DNA of 64,000 nucleotides from Actinoplanes aureus (lineage in GTDB: Bacteria; Actinomycetota; Actinomycetes; Mycobacteriales; Micromonosporaceae): positions 62,001 through 126,000 of the forward strand of contig NZ_JADQTO010000015.1 of the NCBI RefSeq assembly GCF_015704865.1, read 5' to 3'. The notes beneath the pieces were generated by a model. The model was not told the origin of the DNA. It did not search any database and was given only the letters and a program-made list of their open reading frames with translations. Of the stretch, positions 32,307-40,712 are shown piece after piece. The translations under genes were made by a program, and so were the position numbers. The first letter of the stretch is position 1; each line of letters opens with the position of its first letter.

Positions 32307-34619
32307 TCACCGCTCCCGCACCGGCTTGCCAGTCGCCGTGCGGCGCAGCGCCGCAACCACGGTGATCTCGCTCGGCCGCTCAGCCCGGGACAGCCGCGTC
32401 CCCAACCACTCCCGCAACTGCTCGGCAGTCAACGAACCCCCAGGCCGAACCTCCACGATCGCCCGCAACCGCTGGCCGAACTCAGCATCCGCAACCGGCT
32501 CCAGCAACGCGTCCGCCACGTCGGGATGGCTGGTCAGGACCGCGGCAACCGGACCGGGATAAACGTTCTCCCCACCCGAGACGATCATGTCGTCGAGCCG
32601 CCCGTCCACGAACAACCGGCCGGCCGGATCAACATGGCCGAGGTCGCCGGTCGGCAACCACAGCCCATCCGGATGCCAGCCCCGCACCTGGATCTCCCCG
32701 ACCCGGCCAGGGGGCAGCGGCGTACCGTCCGGGTCGGCGATCCGGACCCGTACCCCGCGCGGGGCGCGGCCGACCGTACCGGGTGCCGCTCGCAGATCGG
32801 CCGGTGTGGCCATCGCCGCCCAGCCGGCCTCCGTGGTGGCGTACATGTTGAACGTCCGGTCCCCGAAGCGGTCGCGCAACCGCTCGCACAGGTCGGGGCT
32901 CAGCGGGGCGGCACCGCTGACCACGGCGCGCAGCGAGTCGACTGCCGGCCACCGGGAGGCCGGCAGGTCGCAGATCCGGCGGAGCTGGATCGGCAGCGCG
33001 AACAGCAGGCCGGCGCGGTGTTCGGCGACCGCGTTCAGGATCCGGTCCGGCTCGCCTCCGGGCACCAGGATCACCGGGGCACCGAGAACGAGACCTGCGG
33101 AAAGGTAGGTCAGGCCGTACCCGTGATGCGGCGGCGTCGCCACCACGATGGGCTCCCCGCGACGCACCGGCGTCAGCCGCAGGTGGGTGGTCACCGGGCC
33201 GAGCAGCATGCCCACCGGCAGCGGGCGGGACACACTGCGCGGCACCCCGGTGGTGCCGGAGGTCAGCACGGACATGCGCCCGGGACGCGGCCGCCGCGCC
33301 GGGCCGGGTCGCGACGCGGCCGCAGCGAGCAGATCGGACCAAACCGCCGAGGGTACGCCGGAAGCGTCCCCGCCCGGCTCGTGCACCAGCCCGGCGGCCC
33401 GTTCCCGGCGCAGGACCTCGGCGCGGACGTCGCCGGGCAGGTCGGGTGGCAGCAGGACCACGTCGACGCCGAGCCGGGCCAACCCGATCGACGCCGCCAC
33501 GAAGCCCCGGTGGCCGGCGCAGGCCAGCCCGACCCGGTCACCGGCGCGCACGCCCAGCCTGGCGGCCGCGTTCGCCGCGCAAGAGTCGGCCATCGCGTCC
33601 AGCTCCGGGTAGGTGACCGGCCCGTCCGCGTCCACCAGCGCGACCCCGTCGGGCGGTCCGGCGGCGAGCGCCGTGGCGAGGCTGCGCCCGTGCCGCCGGC
33701 CGGCGCGCAGCATCCGCACCACCCGGCCGGGCCGCACCAGGCCGGTCGTCGCCAGCACCCGCAGTGGCTCGGCGGCGTCGAGTGCCCACACCCCGGCGGC
33801 CAGTGCCCGTTCGGTGGTGCGGGGCAGCGCCGCCGACGCGACCGCGCCGATCCGGGCCCACCACGGCCACCACGACCGGCGATGGGCCGCCGCGCGGCAC
33901 ACGATCTCCGCCGCCTCGGCCGCCGACATCATCGGAACCCGGCGGTAGTGCGCTGTCGGCGCGCTCATCCGGGTACGGACCAGGTTGAGGTAGACGGTGC
34001 TGACCGTGACGCCGTCGCGCCGCGACTCCACGGCGGCGCTGCGCAGCCACGTGTCGAACGCCGCCTTCGAAGCGTGGTACGCCGACCAGTTCGGCGTGTG
34101 CATGGCCAGCCCGGCCGTGGAGACGTTGACGATGTGCCCGCCGCCGGTCGCCCGCATCGCCGGCAGCAGTAAGAGCAGCAGCTGGACCGGTCCCAGATGG
34201 TTCAGGCTCATGGTGCGCTCGATGTCGTGGAACCGGTCGGCGGTGTCGGCGACCGAGCGCCGGATGGACCGGCCGGCGTTGCTCACCACGATGTCGATCC
34301 GGCGGTACCGCGCCACCAGGTCGGCGGCCAGCGCGGCGGCGGCGTCCGGCGACGAGAGGTCGGCCGGGTGCACGAAGGCGCGCCCGCCCGCCGCCACGAT
34401 CTCCTCGCGTACCTGTTCGAGGCGTTCGGCGGTGCGTGCCACCAGGAGCACGGTGGCGCCGGCCGCGGCGAACCGGCGAGCCGCGGCCGCGCCGATTCCC
34501 TCGGAGGCGCCGGTGATCAGTACGGTCCGGCCGGCCGCGGCGGCCCGTAGCCGCCGTTCCCTCGGACCGCGCCCGGTGATCCCCGCCGCGATGCGCACCC
34601 ACCGCCTGATGTGATCCAC
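32307..34619 (-). CDS. Fusion of short-chain dehydrogenase and acyl-CoA ligase
   Basis: A 770-residue two-domain enzyme. Residues about 30-260 are a short-chain dehydrogenase: cofactor motif TGASEGIGAAAARRF, VVSNAGRS and the catalytic YHASK. Residues about 320-770 are an ANL adenylating enzyme: phosphate loop SVLTSGTTGVPRSV, MYATTEAGWA, LPTGDLGHVD and a C-terminal lysine motif ATGKPVRER. The pair suggests activation of an acyl chain coupled to reduction or oxidation, as in lipid or polyketide tailoring; no carrier protein is nearby. The GTG at 34619 (VDHIRRWVRI) is preferred to an ATG at 34667, which lies inside the MerR operator. Divergent from the MerR regulator. Confidence 0.88.
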   Translation of the reverse strand: MDHIRRWVRIAAGITGRGPRERRLRAAAAGRTVLITGASEGIGAAAARRFAAAGATVLLVARTAERLEQVREEIVAAGGRAFVHPADLSSPDAAAALAADLVARYRRIDIVVSNAGRSIRRSVADTADRFHDIERTMSLNHLGPVQLLLLLLPAMRATGGGHIVNVSTAGLAMHTPNWSAYHASKAAFDTWLRSAAVESRRDGVTVSTVYLNLVRTRMSAPTAHYRRVPMMSAAEAAEIVCRAAAHRRSWWPWWARIGAVASAALPRTTERALAAGVWALDAAEPLRVLATTGLVRPGRVVRMLRAGRRHGRSLATALAAGPPDGVALVDADGPVTYPELDAMADSCAANAAARLGVRAGDRVGLACAGHRGFVAASIGLARLGVDVVLLPPDLPGDVRAEVLRRERAAGLVHEPGGDASGVPSAVWSDLLAAAASRPGPARRPRPGRMSVLTSGTTGVPRSVSRPLPVGMLLGPVTTHLRLTPVRRGEPIVVATPPHHGYGLTYLSAGLVLGAPVILVPGGEPDRILNAVAEHRAGLLFALPIQLRRICDLPASRWPAVDSLRAVVSGAAPLSPDLCERLRDRFGDRTFNMYATTEAGWAAMATPADLRAAPGTVGRAPRGVRVRIADPDGTPLPPGRVGEIQVRGWHPDGLWLPTGDLGHVDPAGRLFVDGRLDDMIVSGGENVYPGPVAAVLTSHPDVADALLEPVADAEFGQRLRAIVEVRPGGSLTAEQLREWLGTRLSRAERPSEITVVAALRRTATGKPVRER

Positions 34620-34656
34620 CGCGCCATTGTGTGGCACGGGCGGGTAGTGGGCTTGT

Positions 34657-34687
34657 TTGACCTTCACCCTGGGTGAAGGTTGACACT
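34657..34687 (+). promoter_or_regulatory. MerR-type promoter with perfect operator palindrome
   Basis: TTGACC at 34657-34662 and GACACT at 34682-34687 are separated by 19 bases, the long spacer typical of MerR-controlled promoters. The spacer is filled by a perfect 10-base inverted repeat around one T (34660-34680, ACCTTCACCC and GGGTGAAGGT). Transcription would begin near 34694, the GTG of the MerR gene, so the message may be leaderless. Confidence 0.7.
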
Positions 34688-34693
34688 GAGGCG

Positions 34694-35491
34694 GTGAACG
34701 ATCTTCTGTCGATCAGCGCCTTCTCGCGGGCGACGCTGATCTCGGCGAACACGCTGCGGAGCTACCACGAGTCCGGGTTGCTTCCGCCGGCCGTGGTCGA
34801 TCCCCGCACCGGCTACCGCGGGTACCGGGCCAGTCAGCTCGGTGACGCCGCGGTGATCCGGCACCTGCGCGCCTTGGACGTGCCGTTGGTGAGCATCCGC
34901 GAGGTGCTCGCCGCCCGGGATCCCGCGGTGACCCGCCGAGTGCTGGCGGAGCACCACGAGCGGACACTTGCCCAGCGGGCGCGGACGGAGCAGATCCTGC
35001 GCGTCACGGGCGAGTTGCTCGCCGATCCGGCGGCGGTGACCCCGGCCGTGGTGACCGAGCGGACGATCCCGCCGGTTCGCGTCTTCACGATGGTCCGGGA
35101 CGTGCGCGAGGACCAGTTCGCCGGGTTTCTCGGCGAGGCGTACCCCTCGCTCTATGCCTCGATCGCCGATGCCGGCGCGGTCGTCTCAGGCCCGCCCGGG
35201 GCGCTGTACCCGGCGGAATACCACGACGAGCCCGTGCCGGTCGTCGCCTACGTGCCCGCCGAGAAGGGCGGCGATCACCTGGCGGGTGGCCGGTTCGCCG
35301 TCGCCGAGTTCACCGGCCCCTACCGGAGCATCTCGGCCGGTTACCGCGCGCTCGGCGCCTGGATGGCCGGCACCGATCTCGCCATCGCCGGGCCGGTCCG
35401 GGAGAACTACCTGACCGGCCCGGGTGACGAGGTGCCGGAAAGCGACTACCGCACACAGATCTGCTGGCCTGTTCAACACTCGGAGGAATAA
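34694..35491 (+). CDS. MerR-family regulator with GyrI-like ligand domain
   Basis: A 265-residue regulator. The N-terminal winged helix reads LLSISAFSRATLISANTLRSYHESGLLPP with VVDPRTGYRGYRASQL, the TipA/BltR-type arrangement. Residues about 120-265 resemble the GyrI-like effector domain (VRVFTMVRDVREDQFAGFL, FTGPYRSISAGYRALGAWM) that binds hydrophobic drugs. The GTG at 34694 gives the canonical start and matches the expected transcription start; an upstream GTG at 34673 lies in the operator. It probably controls itself, the following VOC gene and perhaps the divergent fusion gene. Confidence 0.88.
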   Translation: MNDLLSISAFSRATLISANTLRSYHESGLLPPAVVDPRTGYRGYRASQLGDAAVIRHLRALDVPLVSIREVLAARDPAVTRRVLAEHHERTLAQRARTEQILRVTGELLADPAAVTPAVVTERTIPPVRVFTMVRDVREDQFAGFLGEAYPSLYASIADAGAVVSGPPGALYPAEYHDEPVPVVAYVPAEKGGDHLAGGRFAVAEFTGPYRSISAGYRALGAWMAGTDLAIAGPVRENYLTGPGDEVPESDYRTQICWPVQHSEE

Positions 35492-35830
35492 TTGCTCACC
35501 CTCGCGCACATCACGTTCGACTGCGACGACAGCACGGCCCTGGCCGCCTTCTGGTCGCAGGCCCTGCAACGCCCGGTCGACGACGGGGCGAACGAGTTCT
35601 TCGCGACCATCGGCGCCGCCGAGCCCGGCCCGACGTTCATGTTCCTCAAGGTCGGCGAACCGAAGACCGCCAAGAACCGTTGCCACCTCGACCTGACCGC
35701 CGAGGACCGCGACGCGGAAGTGAAACGCTTGCTGACGCTCGGCGCCACATACCAGTCGGAGCACGACGAGTACGGCCACCACTGGATCGTCCTGCACGAC
35801 CCCTCCGGCAACGAGTTCTGCGTGGCCTGA
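35492..35830 (+). CDS. VOC-family (glyoxalase-like) protein
   Basis: A 112-residue vicinal-oxygen-chelate domain: LAHITFDCDDSTALAAFW at the N-terminus, FMFLKVGEPKTAKNRCHLDL in the middle and WIVLHDPSGNEFCV at the end. Members isomerise or bind small molecules, including drugs and methylglyoxal adducts. The TTG start directly abuts the MerR stop and is preceded by GGAGG, indicating one transcript. A hairpin follows 17 bases after the stop. Substrate unknown. Confidence 0.85.
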   Translation: MLTLAHITFDCDDSTALAAFWSQALQRPVDDGANEFFATIGAAEPGPTFMFLKVGEPKTAKNRCHLDLTAEDRDAEVKRLLTLGATYQSEHDEYGHHWIVLHDPSGNEFCVA

Positions 35831-35847
35831 GCCCTCGCTATACAACC

Positions 35848-35885
35848 TGCCGGTCACTGCCCTTCTTCGGTACGCGTGACCGGCA
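35848..35885 (+). terminator. Hairpin after the MerR-VOC operon
   Basis: Stem TGCCGGTCAC / GTGACCGGCA, ten perfect pairs with an 18-base loop. It is positioned just after the VOC stop and is probably its terminator. The loop and right arm contain copy 2 of the dispersed motif. The remaining sequence to 36150 (part of a 320-base gap) shows no gene; it must hold the promoter of the galactose-oxidase-like gene. Confidence 0.55.
35862..35881 (+). repeat. Dispersed intergenic motif, copy 2
   Basis: CTTCTTCGGTACGCGTGACC. It differs from copy 1 by two missing bases and one change, and from inverted copy 3 by two changes. It lies within a terminator-like hairpin. Confidence 0.45.
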
Positions 35886-36150
35886 AGCAGACCTCCCAGA
35901 AAGGGTGCATCGCCTCGAACACCCCGCGTCCGGGTGAATTCGCCAATCGGCCGCAACCGCCGGGTTCTCGCCCAACGGCGCGGATCGGACGTCCGATTTC
36001 GGATTTGTCGACCTGATTCCGGGGCTCTCGTCCCGCACCGCCGCGCCACTGTAGGCGCTCCCACACTGTCTGTCACCCCAACCGTTCGTCGATGGTGCGA
36101 CATAGACGAACGCTGTTGAGTTCTTTCCGACTCGACATTGGGGGGCATGA

Positions 36151-39063
36151 ATGCGTTCATCTGGTAGGTGGTGGGCCCGGACAGCGGCCACGCTGGTCAT
36201 GTGTCTGATCGTGGGCGTGGCGGTGGCACTGCACCAGCCCGCGCCGGCCGTATCGCCGGCGGATCCGCACGCCGGCCACATCATGCCGAAGGCGATTCCG
36301 GTGGCGGTGACGACGCCGCTGCCGCTGCCGCGGACCGGATGGGTGGTGACCGTCGACAGTGGGCAGTCGTCGGCCGCCGCGGTGCTCGACGGCGACGCCG
36401 CGACCTCGTGGAACAGCGGGACCGCCGCCCTGCCGCACCGGCTGGCGCTGGACACCGGCAACCGGGTGGCGGTCAGTGGCCTCACCTACCTGCCGCCGTC
36501 CGGTTCCGCCGACGGCCGGATCGGCCAGTACCGGGTCGAGATCAGCGACGACGGGACGACGTGGAGCGCGCCGGTGGCCACCGGTACGTTCGCCGACGAC
36601 GCGACCCTCAAGACCGTCTCGTTCACCACGGTGATCACCCGGCATGTGCGGCTCGTCGCGGTGACCGAGGCGGGCGGGCGCAGCACCCGTTCGGCGGCGG
36701 CCGAGATCAACCTGCTCGGCGGCACCGACCCGGCCCTGCCACGGACCGGCTGGACCGCGGTGGCGGACAGCCAGGAGACGGCCGCGGTGAACAACGCGGC
36801 GGCGAACGCCCTGGACGGCAACACCGCGTCGTTCTGGCACAGCGCGTGGAGCACCGCGCCGGTGCCGCCGCTGCCGCACACGTTCACCATCGACATGAAG
36901 GTCACGAACCTGGTGTCCGGGCTGAGCTACCTGCCCCGGCAGGACGGCAGCCGCAACGGCCTGATCGGCCAGTACCGCGTCGAGACCAGCATGGACGCCA
37001 CCGTCTGGACGCCGCCGGCGGCGACCGGCGCGTTCATCGACAGCGCAACGGCGCAGACGGTCACGTTCGCGCCGGCGCTGGCCCGGTACGTCCGGATCAC
37101 CGCGCTCACCGAGGCCGGCAACCGGGGCCCGTGGAGCAGCGCCGCCGAGTTCAACCTGCTCGGCCGGGCCGATCCCACGCTGGTCCGTACCGGCTGGACG
37201 GTGGCGACCGACAGCGAGGAGACGGCCCGGGAGAACGGCCGTGCGGTAAACGTGCTGGACGGCAACGCCGCGACGATCTGGCACAGCGCGTGGAGTGTGA
37301 CGCCGGTGCCGCCGCTGCCGCACACGCTCACCGTGGACCTGCGGAACCCCGTACTCGTCGGGGGTCTGGCCTATCTGCCGCGCCCGGCCGCGTCGGCGAA
37401 CGGACGGATCGGCCGGTACCGGATCGCGACCTCGCCGGACGGCACCACCTGGACCGACCGGGTGACCGACGGCGCGTTCGCCGACAGCCCGGCCCGGCAG
37501 ACGGTGATCTTCCCGCCGGCGCAGGCCCGCTACGTACGCCTCACCGCACTCACCGAGGCCGGCACCCGTGGCCCGTGGAGCAGCGCCGCCGAGATCGACC
37601 TGCTCGGTCCGAGCGGCTCGGTCGTACCCAAGCGGGGTGTGTGGAGCGCGCCGGTCGGCTTCCCGCTGGTCCCGGTGGCCGCCGCCCAGCTGCCCAACGG
37701 CAAGATCCTGACCTGGTCGGCGTTCCGGCCGGACGCGTTCAGCGGCGGCACCGGGCAGACGCTGACCGCGACCTACGACCCGGCGACCGGCGTGGTCACC
37801 CAGCGCATGGTCACCGAGACCGGGCACGACATGTTCTGTCCCGGCATCTCCACCCTGCCGGACGGCCGGATCGTGGTGACCGGCGGCAACAACAGCGAGA
37901 AGACCAGCATCTACGACCCGGCCACCGACGCCTGGACGGCCGGGCCGAACATGCGGACGCCGCGCGGCTACCAGTCGAGCACCACACTGGGTGACGGGCG
38001 GGTCTTCACCATCGGCGGCTCGTGGAGCGGCGGCTGGGGCGGCCACAACGGCAGCCCGCACAAGGCCGGCGAGGTGTGGTCGGCCGCCACCGGCTGGACC
38101 GCGCTGCCCGGCGCGGACGCCGCGCCGATGCTCACCGCCGACGCCAACCCGAGCGGGGACTACCGCAAGGACAACCACACCTGGCTGTTCGCCTGGACCG
38201 GCGGCCGGGTGCTGCAGGCCGGGCCGAGCAAGGCGATGAACTGGTACACGACCAGCGGCACCGGCGGGGTCAGCCCGGCCGGGGTGCGCGGCGACGACAC
38301 CGACGCGATGAACGGCAACGCCGTCATGTACGACACCGGCAAGATCCTCACGGTGGGCGGTGCGCCGAACTACGAGAACAACAACGCCACCGCCAACGCG
38401 TACGTGCTGACCGTCAACGGCACCACCGTGACCACCCGCAAGGTCGCGCCGATGGCGAACACCCGCGCGTTCCACAACAGCGTGGTGCTGCCGGACGGCA
38501 AGGTGGCCGTCTTCGGTGGACAGAACTACCCGGTCCCGTTCTCGGACAACACCGCGGTGCTCAGCGCCGAACTGTTCGACCCGGCGACCGCGTCGTTCTC
38601 CCCGATGTCGTCGGCGGCGATTCCGCGTACCTATCACAGCGTCGCGCTGCTGATGCCGGACGCCCGGGTATTCACCGGCGGCGGTGGCCTCTGCGGCACC
38701 GGTTGCGCGACGAACCACTTCGACGCGGAGATCTTCACGCCGCCGTACCTGCTCACCGAGGACGGCAAGCCGGCCACACGGCCGGCGATCACTGCCGCGC
38801 CGGCCACCGCCGCCAACGGCGCGAACATCACGGTCAGCACGGACAAGGCGGTCACCTCGTTCGCCATCGTCCGCATGGGTACGGCCACCCACAGCGTCAA
38901 CACCGACCAGCGGCGGTTGTCGCTGACGCCGACCGCGGTGACCGGCGGCTACCGGCTGACCATCCCGGCCGACGCGGGTGTGGCGCTGCCGGGCTACTGG
39001 ATGCTGTTCGCGCTGGACGCCAAGGGGGTGCCGAGCGTGGCGAAGACGATCCGCATCGGCTGA
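36151..39063 (+). CDS. Secreted galactose-oxidase-like copper radical oxidase
   Basis: A 970-residue exported protein. A basic N-terminus and hydrophobic segment (TAATLVMCLIVGVAVAL) act as signal or anchor. Three discoidin (F5/8 type C, CBM32)-like repeats lie at about residues 60-190, 197-339 and 344-487. A kelch-propeller oxidase with a C-terminal Ig-like DUF1929 domain follows. The active site of galactose oxidase is conserved: Cys563 (DMFCPG) and Tyr607 (RGYQSS) for the thioether cofactor, Tyr828-His829 (RTYHSV) and His914 (ATHSVNTDQRR). The spacings (44, 221, 86) nearly equal those of the Fusarium enzyme. It should oxidise primary alcohols or aldehydes to make H2O2. ATG preceded by GGGGGG. 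Confidence 0.92.
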   Translation: MRSSGRWWARTAATLVMCLIVGVAVALHQPAPAVSPADPHAGHIMPKAIPVAVTTPLPLPRTGWVVTVDSGQSSAAAVLDGDAATSWNSGTAALPHRLALDTGNRVAVSGLTYLPPSGSADGRIGQYRVEISDDGTTWSAPVATGTFADDATLKTVSFTTVITRHVRLVAVTEAGGRSTRSAAAEINLLGGTDPALPRTGWTAVADSQETAAVNNAAANALDGNTASFWHSAWSTAPVPPLPHTFTIDMKVTNLVSGLSYLPRQDGSRNGLIGQYRVETSMDATVWTPPAATGAFIDSATAQTVTFAPALARYVRITALTEAGNRGPWSSAAEFNLLGRADPTLVRTGWTVATDSEETARENGRAVNVLDGNAATIWHSAWSVTPVPPLPHTLTVDLRNPVLVGGLAYLPRPAASANGRIGRYRIATSPDGTTWTDRVTDGAFADSPARQTVIFPPAQARYVRLTALTEAGTRGPWSSAAEIDLLGPSGSVVPKRGVWSAPVGFPLVPVAAAQLPNGKILTWSAFRPDAFSGGTGQTLTATYDPATGVVTQRMVTETGHDMFCPGISTLPDGRIVVTGGNNSEKTSIYDPATDAWTAGPNMRTPRGYQSSTTLGDGRVFTIGGSWSGGWGGHNGSPHKAGEVWSAATGWTALPGADAAPMLTADANPSGDYRKDNHTWLFAWTGGRVLQAGPSKAMNWYTTSGTGGVSPAGVRGDDTDAMNGNAVMYDTGKILTVGGAPNYENNNATANAYVLTVNGTTVTTRKVAPMANTRAFHNSVVLPDGKVAVFGGQNYPVPFSDNTAVLSAELFDPATASFSPMSSAAIPRTYHSVALLMPDARVFTGGGGLCGTGCATNHFDAEIFTPPYLLTEDGKPATRPAITAAPATAANGANITVSTDKAVTSFAIVRMGTATHSVNTDQRRLSLTPTAVTGGYRLTIPADAGVALPGYWMLFALDAKGVPSVAKTIRIG

Positions 39064-39073
39064 CCTGCCGAGG

Positions 39074-39104
39074 GGCGCCGGCGGCCAGGAGTGCCGCCGG
39101 CGCC
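39074..39104. terminator. Strong bidirectional terminator hairpin
   Basis: A perfect 12-base GC stem (GGCGCCGGCGGC with GCCGCCGGCGCC) and a 7-base loop CAGGAGT. It fills the gap between the convergent galactose-oxidase-like gene and the metallo-beta-lactamase-fold gene and should serve both. Confidence 0.8.
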
Positions 39105-39812
39105 TCAGATCAGCGCTGACGACGGCTTCGGGTCGTCGTGGCTTTCGGCGTACCACGCGTACCGGTCGGGCGGATAGTCGCCGAGCAGGCGTTGGATGAG
39201 TGCGAGATCGAGCCCGTCACCGGGTTGCCGCAGATGCAGCGGCGGCGGGTAGAAACAGTCGCCCAGCAGAAGCACCCCGGAGTCGGGCACGGCCACGACC
39301 GTGGAGTCCTCGGCGTGGCCGCCGCCGACGTGCCGGATCTCGACGCCGCCGGGCAGGGTGAGCGTGTCGTCGAACTCGGTGTGCGGCACGACGACGGTGA
39401 AGTCGTCCCAGTCACCGGCCATCGCCCGGGCCCGGGCGGTGCAGCTCGCCGACAGCCGCGGATTGGCGGTGACCAGCTCCCGCAGGTACGCCTCGCTCCA
39501 GGGCCGGCCGGCCTCGGCCCGCAGGACGGCCGCCCCGGCGCGATGCCCGATGATCTCCACCTCGGGCCAGGCGCAGGCGCCCCAGACATGATCCCAGTGG
39601 TGGTGGGTGTAGATCAGCCGGCGCGGCGCGGGCAGACCGGCCGCTGCGACGGCATCACGCACCCGGCGGGCCATGGTGGGGCTGTTGCCGGCATCGACGA
39701 GCACGCTGCCCTCGTCATCCGCGATCACCGCGACGCAACCCTGCACCCGGGCCGGGTCCGGATCGTACGGGTAGATCCACACCCGGCCGGCGAGATGCCG
39801 AAGTTCACCCAC
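39105..39812 (-). CDS. Metallo-beta-lactamase-fold hydrolase
   Basis: A 235-residue MBL-fold protein. The metal motif THHHWDH gives His70, His72, Asp74 and His75; further ligands are seen in HVGGGHAEDS and LLLGDCFYPP. The N-terminal SVLVDAGNSPTMARRV is typical. It has no signal peptide. Such enzymes hydrolyse thioesters, lactones or phosphodiesters; the substrate cannot be read. The GTG at 39812 (VGELRHLAGR) is chosen since upstream residues are basic shadow sequence. Confidence 0.88.
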   Translation of the reverse strand: MGELRHLAGRVWIYPYDPDPARVQGCVAVIADDEGSVLVDAGNSPTMARRVRDAVAAAGLPAPRRLIYTHHHWDHVWGACAWPEVEIIGHRAGAAVLRAEAGRPWSEAYLRELVTANPRLSASCTARARAMAGDWDDFTVVVPHTEFDDTLTLPGGVEIRHVGGGHAEDSTVVAVPDSGVLLLGDCFYPPPLHLRQPGDGLDLALIQRLLGDYPPDRYAWYAESHDDPKPSSALI

Positions 39813-39898
39813 GCCGCGAGTGTGCCACGAACGACCCGGACGTCGGATCCCTGACGAGCGCGACGGAAACATCGAGCGACAGGAGAACAATCACGGCT

Positions 39899-40543
39899 GT
39901 GGTCACCGAGTGGGCCGGGCTGCCTCGCAGACTTCGCCAGGCGTTGGAGGACTTCCTCCGCGCCGGCGACGCCGCGACTGCCCGGGACCTGGTGGAGCAG
40001 CATCCGGAGTTGCTCGGCGACCCGGTTCAGCGGGCGCTGGCCGACGCTGTCGAGCGGTACCGCAGGCAGGGCGACCCGAGCGTCGGGGCTCTGCGAAGCC
40101 GGGCCGACCTGCTCGCCCGCTGCCGCGCGGAGGGCGTCGACGCGGTGTTCGGGCCGATCATCGAGCACGACGCCTTCGCCATGCGCGGCCGTGCGCTGCT
40201 GGCGGCCGCCCGGCAGGAGGACGAGCGGTGGGAACGGGATCATGACCCGGCGGCACTGCGCCGCGCGGCCGAGGTGTGGCAGGAGATCGGTGCCATGCTG
40301 CCGGCGGACGGCCCGGACCGGGCCGGCGCCGCCAACGAGGCGGCGGCCCGGCTGCTGCGATGCTACGAGTCCACGAAGGACATGGCGGACCTGGAAGCCG
40401 GTCGGACACTGATCTCTCGGGCGATCGCCGGTACTCCCGCCGGTTCACCGGAGCGCGCGCTGCGACTGGTCAACCTGGGCGCCGCGTGGCGCGCGACATA
40501 CGAGCGCACCGACGGATCCCGGCTACGCGGGAACGCTCGCTGA
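39899..40543 (+). CDS. N-terminal part of a TPR-CHAT protein, ended by a frameshift
   Basis: A 214-residue frame of alpha-helical, TPR-like sequence (LEDFLRAGDAATARDLVEQH, RALRLVNLGAAWRATYERT). It ends in an unnatural tail after about base 40511, where the TPR pattern continues in the next frame (DPGYAGTLADLGGNYFARYV) and runs into the CHAT gene. Removing one base near 40511 would join them into one protein of about 1,010 residues. Either this is a real disabling mutation or a sequencing slip. GTG start with AGGAG 13 bases before. Confidence 0.65.
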   Translation: MVTEWAGLPRRLRQALEDFLRAGDAATARDLVEQHPELLGDPVQRALADAVERYRRQGDPSVGALRSRADLLARCRAEGVDAVFGPIIEHDAFAMRGRALLAAARQEDERWERDHDPAALRRAAEVWQEIGAMLPADGPDRAGAANEAAARLLRCYESTKDMADLEAGRTLISRAIAGTPAGSPERALRLVNLGAAWRATYERTDGSRLRGNAR

Positions 40544-40712
40544 TCTCGGTGGGAACTACTTCGCCCGCTACGTCAGCTTCGCCGACCTCGCCGACCTCGA
40601 CCGGTCCATCACCGTCAAGAGCGACGCCCTCGCGCGATGCGCACCGGACGATCCCAATTGGCCCTCGATCGCCAACGACCTGGCCGTCAGCACCCGTGAG
40701 CGGTTCTCCCGG

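Noticed and set aside
32005..32310. A 101-codon minus-strand frame after the dehydrogenase-ligase gene
   Set aside because: Composition is that of random high-GC sequence and it overlaps the real stop codon region.
35838..36485. A 215-codon minus-strand frame over the galactose-oxidase leader
   Set aside because: Overlaps the signal peptide coding region of a well supported gene and lacks domain features.
36157..39156. A 999-codon minus-strand frame opposite the galactose-oxidase-like gene
   Set aside because: Low-complexity Arg/Gly/Val sequence mirroring the plus-strand codons; the plus-strand protein has a complete active site.
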